Positions 30,341-35,000 of a stretch of DNA of 35,000 bases are shown here, piece after piece (within the stretch, counting starts at the first letter, position 1; each line of letters begins with the position of its first letter). The stretch is from positions 1 through 35,000 of the forward strand of contig CAUYUJ010020744.1 of assembly GCA_963575745.1 (NCBI GenBank), in the 5' to 3' direction. This stretch comes from Prorocentrum cordatum. Taxonomy: Eukaryota > Sar > Dinophyceae > Prorocentrales > Prorocentraceae. Made by a program: the position numbers and the translations under genes. The notes below the pieces were generated by a model that searched no databases, was not told the DNA's origin, and worked only from the letters and a program-made list of their open reading frames with translations.

Positions 30341-30890
30341 ATCAAATCAGACTAGGTTCGATCCACCAGTTAACGCACGGATGAAGTGCGGCTCAGGCCC
30401 CGAAGCCGATGCGTCGAGAAAAAAATATGGGGGGGGCAGGCCAGGGAGGAGGGGGGCGGAGGAGGAGGAGGAGGATGATGATGATGATGATGAAGCGCCT
30501 TGAAAGGTCGGTTCTCCCAAAACACAAACCTGAGAAGCCACCAATACGCCAAATGCGCACGGTAGAGAAAGAGAGTAGCGGGGGGGAAGCGGGAGAGGGG
30601 AGGGGCAGAACAAAAGATGAAGCCCAACCCAGGATTGAAACCCATGATACTGAAAGAAATCATGAATGAAAGACAGCCCGATGTCCCCGAATGAAATCCA
30701 CCACTAGGAGGAGGAGGAGGGGGAGGAGGAAGAAGGCGGAGGAGGAGGAGGAGGAAAGCATAGGCAGCGGAGTAGTACAGGGAGATACCGCAGTCGGGGA
30801 GCATAATGAATACGTTTCCGTTTGTTTTATCGTCTTAAATCGTAGTCCCCGTCGCCGCCTTACAGGATTCCTCTTCCTACTCCTCCTACT
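30341..30890. other. Mixed region with purine triplet tracts
   Basis: GGA and GAT repeats at about 30425-30495 and GGA repeats at about 30705-30760 are separated by ordinary sequence. No gene was recognised; frames across the tracts are Glu/Arg or Pro/Ser artefacts. Confidence 0.55.
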
Positions 30891-31020
30891 CCTCCTCTTA
30901 CTCATCATCCTTCCTCCTCCTCCTCCTCCTCCTCCTCCTCCTCCGTTCCCCCCCCTCCCCCTCCTCATTCTCAGCCGCTATTCCTCCTCCGCCTCCTCCT
31001 CCTCTGTTTCCTCCTCCTGA
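30880..31020. repeat. CTC/CCT trinucleotide tract
   Basis: Pyrimidine-rich CTC/CCT repeats with a C run near 30950. Confidence 0.88.
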
Positions 31021-31106
31021 GTCCGATCGGCGCGTGCCCGCGCGCCTCGGTGGCGCTGTCCTTCAGAGCAGGCGCGTTGCCGGCCTTGGACCCCGGCGCC
31101 GCGAGC

Positions 31107-31350
31107 GGGGGGGGGGGGGGGGGGGGGCGAGGAAGAGCGGGGGCGGGGCAGGGCCAGATATGGCAGAACGAAGTAACAGGAATATGATTATATAGGCATC
31201 GCTTCGCGATGGCATCGCTGTCTCTGGAGGTCTTAATCGGCCACTCTTTGGGGCGGGGGCGATCGAGAGGGCCCCGATCTTGGGGGCGGGGGGGGGGGGG
31301 CGGGGGGGGGGTGGCGGTGGTGGTGCTGGGCGGCGGTGGTGGGGGTGGGT

Positions 31351-31412
<62 letters not shown>

Positions 31413-31492
31413 GTGTTGCGTGCTTGTGCGTGGCGCGTTGTGCGGGGTGTGGGGGGGGGGGGGGGGCGGGGGGGGGGGGTGGGGGGGGGCAT
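31107..31492. repeat. G-run cluster with a (GT)n tract
   Basis: Long G runs at about 31107-31127, 31286-31310 and 31450-31490 surround GGTGGTGGTG-type sequence and an uninterrupted GT repeat of about 59 bp (31352-31410). Runs of this kind can form quadruplexes and left-handed DNA; this is general knowledge. Pro- and Val/Cys-rich frames across it are artefacts. Confidence 0.9.
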
Positions 31493-31639
31493 AGATGCCT
31501 TCAAATGCACAGCAATGTGAACCGACATGCGTCCACATACGTTCACGCGCGACGCTTGTATAATGATGCAGCACGCACGCGAATTCGCAACCATATTTGT
31601 CGAGCCAGCTGCATTCACGTCTGTCGACGCTCCGCCGCC

Positions 31640-32376
31640 TCGAACTACTCTCTCCAGTATTGCACCGCAATCGAGCCACGATAAGGCCCAGGCCGCTCTG
31701 TATCATCTTTGCGATGGCATCGGTCGTCTCTGCGAGGGTCTTCACCTGCTCGTCGATGGCGCCCTTGAAGCTCGAGAGCACGCCACCAGAGGTCTTCGCG
31801 TTCGCCTCCCTGCCCCGCCCAAAGGCCCCAAGGGGGCGACTGAGGTTGGGAAGGAGAGACCGATGCCATCAGACATGCAGAAATTGCGCCGCGAGGGCAT
31901 TGCTCTGCACATGCGCCCTCGAAGCCGCCCCTCCTGGAAAACGCTCAGGATGGCTTTCACGTGGGAGGCCTTGCCCATGATGGTGGCCAACTCCATGGCC
32001 CGCTTCCCCATCGGCCCGCGAGTCGACTGCGAGCTGGCAGGTCCACAGTGTCCCTGTTCAGATTCGCTCTCCTCAGGAAGGGCACGGCGCGAGAGTGAAT
32101 TGACGCGCTGACTCGAGGCCAGCCCGCGCCCTCAACGACATAGATCGAATGAGAACCCAACGAGAGAGGAGAAGACCGCGCTGAGGCTGTGTGGCACGAC
32201 GCAAGGCGCGGCATAGCACGGCGCGGACCGAGCTCATCCGACGAATACGAGTAACTGTAGGAGCCGTCGCTCTCGGAGCCGCGAGGCTCCGCCCGCCCTC
32301 CGCGCGCGCGCGCATGCGCGCACGCGCGCGTGCACGCGCGCAGTGCTTGGGGTCCGCGCCCCAATGGCAAACGCAC
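31640..32376 (-). pseudogene. Coding-like fragments, one resembling an ankyrin-type helix pair
   Basis: Minus strand. A frame from 32376 contains Arg-rich sequence, SYSYSYSSDELGP, and FLRRANLNRDTVDLPA near 32065-32010. In an adjacent frame, GKRAMELATIMGKASHVKAI follows (about 32006-31947), which has the spacing of the helical part of an ankyrin-type repeat (A-x-x-L-A-x-x-x-G, then V-x-x-I/L). Further on, a third frame reads SSFKGAIDEQVKTLAETTDA and AKMIQSGLGLIVARLRC (about 31775-31660), suggesting an amphipathic helix. Frame changes separate these blocks, so this is a degraded gene or an intron-containing one without visible consensus joints. The ankyrin resemblance is weak. Confidence 0.3.
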
Positions 32377-32398
32377 CCAGCTAATTTCTACATCGCAT

Positions 32399-32434
<36 letters not shown>

Positions 32435-32435
32435 T
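32399..32435. repeat. Short CTA repeat
   Basis: About 12 uninterrupted CTA triplets, the same triplet as array C of the tandem units but much shorter. Confidence 0.93.
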
Positions 32436-32870
32436 CATCTGTGTTCGCACAGCCACTTCCGCGTGCTTCATGCCAGCGCCTATGGTTTCACAGAGCAGTG
32501 CTCATGTTGGCGCTTCTATCTAAACATTCAGCCCCGTCGAACTACGTTCTGGTTCCCCGCATCATCTCAATGACACGTTGTGGAGTTACTTCTTGCCCCG
32601 TCGTGCGAGAGCCTCGCTGCTGCGCGTGAACCTGGAGCAAAGTGCGCACCAATCAATCACTCAAACACCACTCGCGCGCACAGTGAGGCACGGGGCTTGC
32701 GAGGCGAAACGCGCGCTAGCACGATCGCATACAAGAGCAACCAAGGCAATCGAAAAATACCGGTTTCTGACAGGTCGCTCAGGTCGATCTTCTTGTAGAG
32801 GGCGATGCCGCGTTGTGGATGCACCTGCGCCCCGGGTCACTCCACAAGGGGCATGCGGATCCAGGAAGAG
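32436..32870. other. Unique-looking DNA, no supportable gene
   Basis: Short overlapping frames only, with no recognised motif or structure. Confidence 0.35.
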
Positions 32871-33183
32871 TGGGGGGAGAAGGAAGAGGAAGAGAAGAAG
32901 GAAGATGAGGGGGGGGGGGAGGGGGGGGGGGGAGGGAAGAGGGAGAGGGGAGAGAGGAGGACTAGGAGGAGGAGGGGACGACGATGAGACGACTAGGAGG
33001 AGCCGAGGTGGAGGACTAGGAGAGGACGACGATGAGAGGAGGAAGAGGAGGAGGACTAGGAGGAGCCAAGGAGGAGGAGGAGGAGGAGGAGGAGGAGGAG
33101 GAGGAGGAGGAACACGACGATGACGACGACGTCGACGCAGACGACGAGGACGACGACAGCGACGACGAAGACGACGACGGCGC
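32871..33183. repeat. GGA/GAC purine and GACGAC triplet tract
   Basis: GGA-rich with G runs (about 32907-32935), an ACTAGGAGGAG element repeated near 32960, 32990, 33015 and 33052, a pure GGA run (33070-33110), then GACGAC repeats (33115-33180). Arg/Gly or Pro/Ser/Leu frames are artefacts. Confidence 0.88.
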
Positions 33184-33354
33184 GCCTTCGTATAGTTAGG
33201 CACGCTCTTGCAGTAGTTCGCGATGCTCTTCGCGGTCGCCACCTGCCTGCGCCGATCGGGGGCGTGATCAGGGATGACAGTGGGCTTCACCGAGTTTCTT
33301 CATCTCTATTTCTAGCTGCCCACTCCTACCATCCTTCAGCTCGATCTCCATTCT

Positions 33355-33760
33355 CAGCGACCCCTACCATCCTCATCCCCCTCCTCTCCTTGTCCTCTCC
33401 TCCCCGCCTCCTCTCCTCGTGCTCTCCCCCCGCTCGATGCAAAATGAAAGATCGAGCCTCTGCCCGAACTCCGCCTGGTCAATCTCGGGCCTCTACCGCC
33501 CTCATCCCCCTCCTCTCCTTGTCTTCTCCTCCCCACCTCATCTCCTCATGCTCTCCTTCCCGCTCGAGGCAAAATGAAAGATCGAGCCTCTGTCCGAACT
33601 CCGTCTGGTCAATCTCGGGCCTCTGCCATCCTCATCCCCCTCCTCTCCTTGTCCTCTCCCCCCCACCTCATCTCCTCATGCTTTCCTTCCCGCTCGATGC
33701 AAGATGGAAGATCGAGCCTCTGCCCGAGCTCCGGCTGGTCAATCTCGGGCCTCCAGTCGA
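33355..33760. repeat. Three ~130-bp direct repeats (unit 2)
   Basis: Counterpart of 9935-10335, with the GCAAAATGAAAGATCGAGCC box at about 33437 and 33569 and a variant GCAAGATGGAAGATCGAGCC at about 33700. The number of copies is the same as in unit 1, so the triplication predates the 12-kb duplication. Confidence 0.86.
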
Positions 33761-33889
33761 GGGAAATGAGGATCGCATCCTCTGTCAACCTGGGCAAGTC
33801 AACCGGCGCGGGAGGGGGGGTGGGGCGCAAAGACTACCGAGAGGGCGCGTGCACGCAGGGCAATCGTCTCGAAACAGGTGCACGCGTGC

Positions 33890-33925
33890 GTGTGTATATA
33901 TACATATAAATATATATGTATACAT
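33890..33925. repeat. TA run (unit 2)
   Basis: Short interrupted TA tract; the counterpart in unit 1 (10479-10516) is longer. Confidence 0.8.
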
Positions 33926-33993
33926 ATCTATTTAGGGGCTCAGATGGTTGTCATGAAATGGTGTTCCAAACCCCGAACAACCAGCTTCCCTCT

Positions 33994-34531
33994 TTAGACT
34001 CCTTTGTGCGCTTCTGTGTGTACTCTTCTTTTGCCTCCGCGACCTTCTCCACGTCGCCTGATCGTCGGGCAAGGGGGAAACGCGGACAGCCTCGGGGTGC
34101 GATTGCATTTGGAACGGTTGCACTGCATGGGGCGGAGTAAAGCACCGGCACTCGACGCGAGCTCGTGGCCCGTCTGGCCCCAGATGCGCGCCCACTTGTG
34201 CATCTCTGCGTCGGCGACCTTCGTGTATTCTTTCATGCAGATGCGGCCATCTTTCTCGATCTGGCACCTCGACCCGCACGCGCTTTATAGCGCATAAAGG
34301 AGGGGGGGGAGAGGGGGAGGTGGAGGAGACGAGGAGGAAGAGGAGGGCGAGAAGGGGGGGGGGGAGGGCGAGGGGAGGAGAAGAAGGGGGAAAAGGAGGA
34401 GGAGGAGGGCGAAGATGCACCCAGGGGCACCGCAACCGTTGCATGAAATTGTCGTGTTCACGTTCTTGTTCCGACCGTTGGGTCTTGGCCTTCGAGGCCC
34501 TGCCCTTGGCCCTCGCCTTTCTCGGGGCCAT
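33994..34531 (-). CDS. Small basic protein gene candidate, open copy (unit 2)
   Basis: Minus strand. An ATG at 34531 starts a Lys/Arg-rich N-terminus (MAPRKARAKGRASKAK) with QRSEQEREHDN, reaching about 34425. A pyrimidine-rich stretch follows (34412-34298 in plus coordinates), bracketed by a donor-like GGGTGCATC and an acceptor-like GTGCCAG. A second block then reads IEKDGRICMKEYTKVADAEM and HKWARIWGQTGHELASS, open to 33994. In unit 1 the second block has a TAG and a frameshift. A two-exon model with an intron of about 160-175 bases fits. The product would be basic at its start and probably nuclear, but I do not recognise the family. RNA evidence would decide. Confidence 0.42.
34298..34412. 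repeat. GGA/GAG purine tract (unit 2)
   Basis: Counterpart of 10895-11012, with a G run at about 34356-34365. It is possibly intronic on the minus strand. Confidence 0.8.
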
Positions 34532-34616
34532 GGCTCGCCTCCCAGAGCCAAAGCGCGCGCGAAGCGACGCAGCATCAATGCACGGCAAGAACTGGGGCAT
34601 AATGTGTATATGTGTT

Positions 34617-34638
34617 GCTACTACTACTACTGCTACTA

Positions 34639-34692
<54 letters not shown>

Positions 34693-34772
34693 TTACTATT
34701 ACTACTACTGCTACTACTACTACTACCTGCTACCTACTACCTACTACCTACTACCTATAGCCTACTACCTGG

Positions 34773-34808
<36 letters not shown>

Positions 34809-34909
34809 CACTACTACTACTACTACGACTACTACTACTACTACTACTACTACGACTACTACTACTACTACGACTACTACTACTACTACTATTACTACTA
34901 CTACTACCA

Positions 34910-34941
<32 letters not shown>

Positions 34942-34942
34942 C

Positions 34943-34983
<41 letters not shown>
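34617..34983. repeat. CTA/TAC trinucleotide array C (unit 2)
   Basis: Counterpart of 11214-11580, containing a single copy of the CCTGCTACCTACTACC core, with CGA-type interruptions (ACGACTAC at several places) that unit 1 lacks. Homopolymer-type frames are artefacts. Confidence 0.9.
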
Positions 34984-35000
34984 GCAAGGCAACACCACGA

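Noticed and set aside
30345-30375. tRNA-like T-loop GGTTCGATCC
   Set aside because: The flanking bases do not form a 5-bp T stem and no acceptor or anticodon arms could be found.
30620-30665. Second tRNA-like T-arm (minus strand GGGTTTCAATCC)
   Set aside because: The stem pairs poorly and no other arms are present.
31209-31618. Gly/Val/Cys and His/Thr/Pro frames across G runs and the GT repeat
   Set aside because: Simple-repeat artefacts.

Overview
This looks like nuclear DNA from a eukaryote, most likely a dinoflagellate or a close relative. There are no bacterial operons, Shine-Dalgarno sites, rRNA or tRNA genes. The background is GC-rich and crowded with satellites and microsatellites (GTA/TAC, CCT, ATC, CT, GT, TA, poly-T, poly-G). 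Two sequence clues point to dinoflagellates. An 18-base stretch at 8588-8605 differs at one position from the dinoflagellate spliced-leader core as I remember it. A decayed gene at 26873-28829 carries landmarks of a protein family that I remember as very abundant in dinoflagellate genomes. Neither clue could be checked against a database.

The layout is dominated by a head-to-tail tandem duplication. Unit 1 is 1-12037. Unit 2 starts at 12038 with the same bases as position 1 and is still in progress at 35000. Each unit holds, in order: a GC-rich leader, an ATTCCA minisatellite, a GTA-type array, degenerate ~165-bp repeats, a 90-bp satellite, more of the 165-bp repeats, a second GTA-type array, about 5 kb of lower-copy DNA with decayed minus-strand genes, a triplicated ~130-bp repeat, a TA run, a small minus-strand gene candidate and a CTA array. 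The two units differ by about 11 kb: unit 2 has 22296-33294 where unit 1 has nothing (junction at 9874/9875), with CCGAG at both edges. This is either an insertion in unit 2 or a microhomology deletion in unit 1.

The extra 11 kb contains a minus-strand 306-codon open frame, two long near-perfect hairpins, a ~0.9-kb repeat present twice (24350 and 25802), composite simple-repeat modules (G run, GCGC, T run, TA, CT), the decayed transposon-type gene, purine or pyrimidine triplet tracts, and several short coding-like minus-strand fragments without a continuous frame.

No intact, recognisable housekeeping gene is present. The coding-like segments are nearly all on the minus strand and mostly carry frameshifts or stops, several of them identical in both units. 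They are therefore annotated as pseudogenes or low-confidence genes. Introns could rescue some of them; RNA data would decide.
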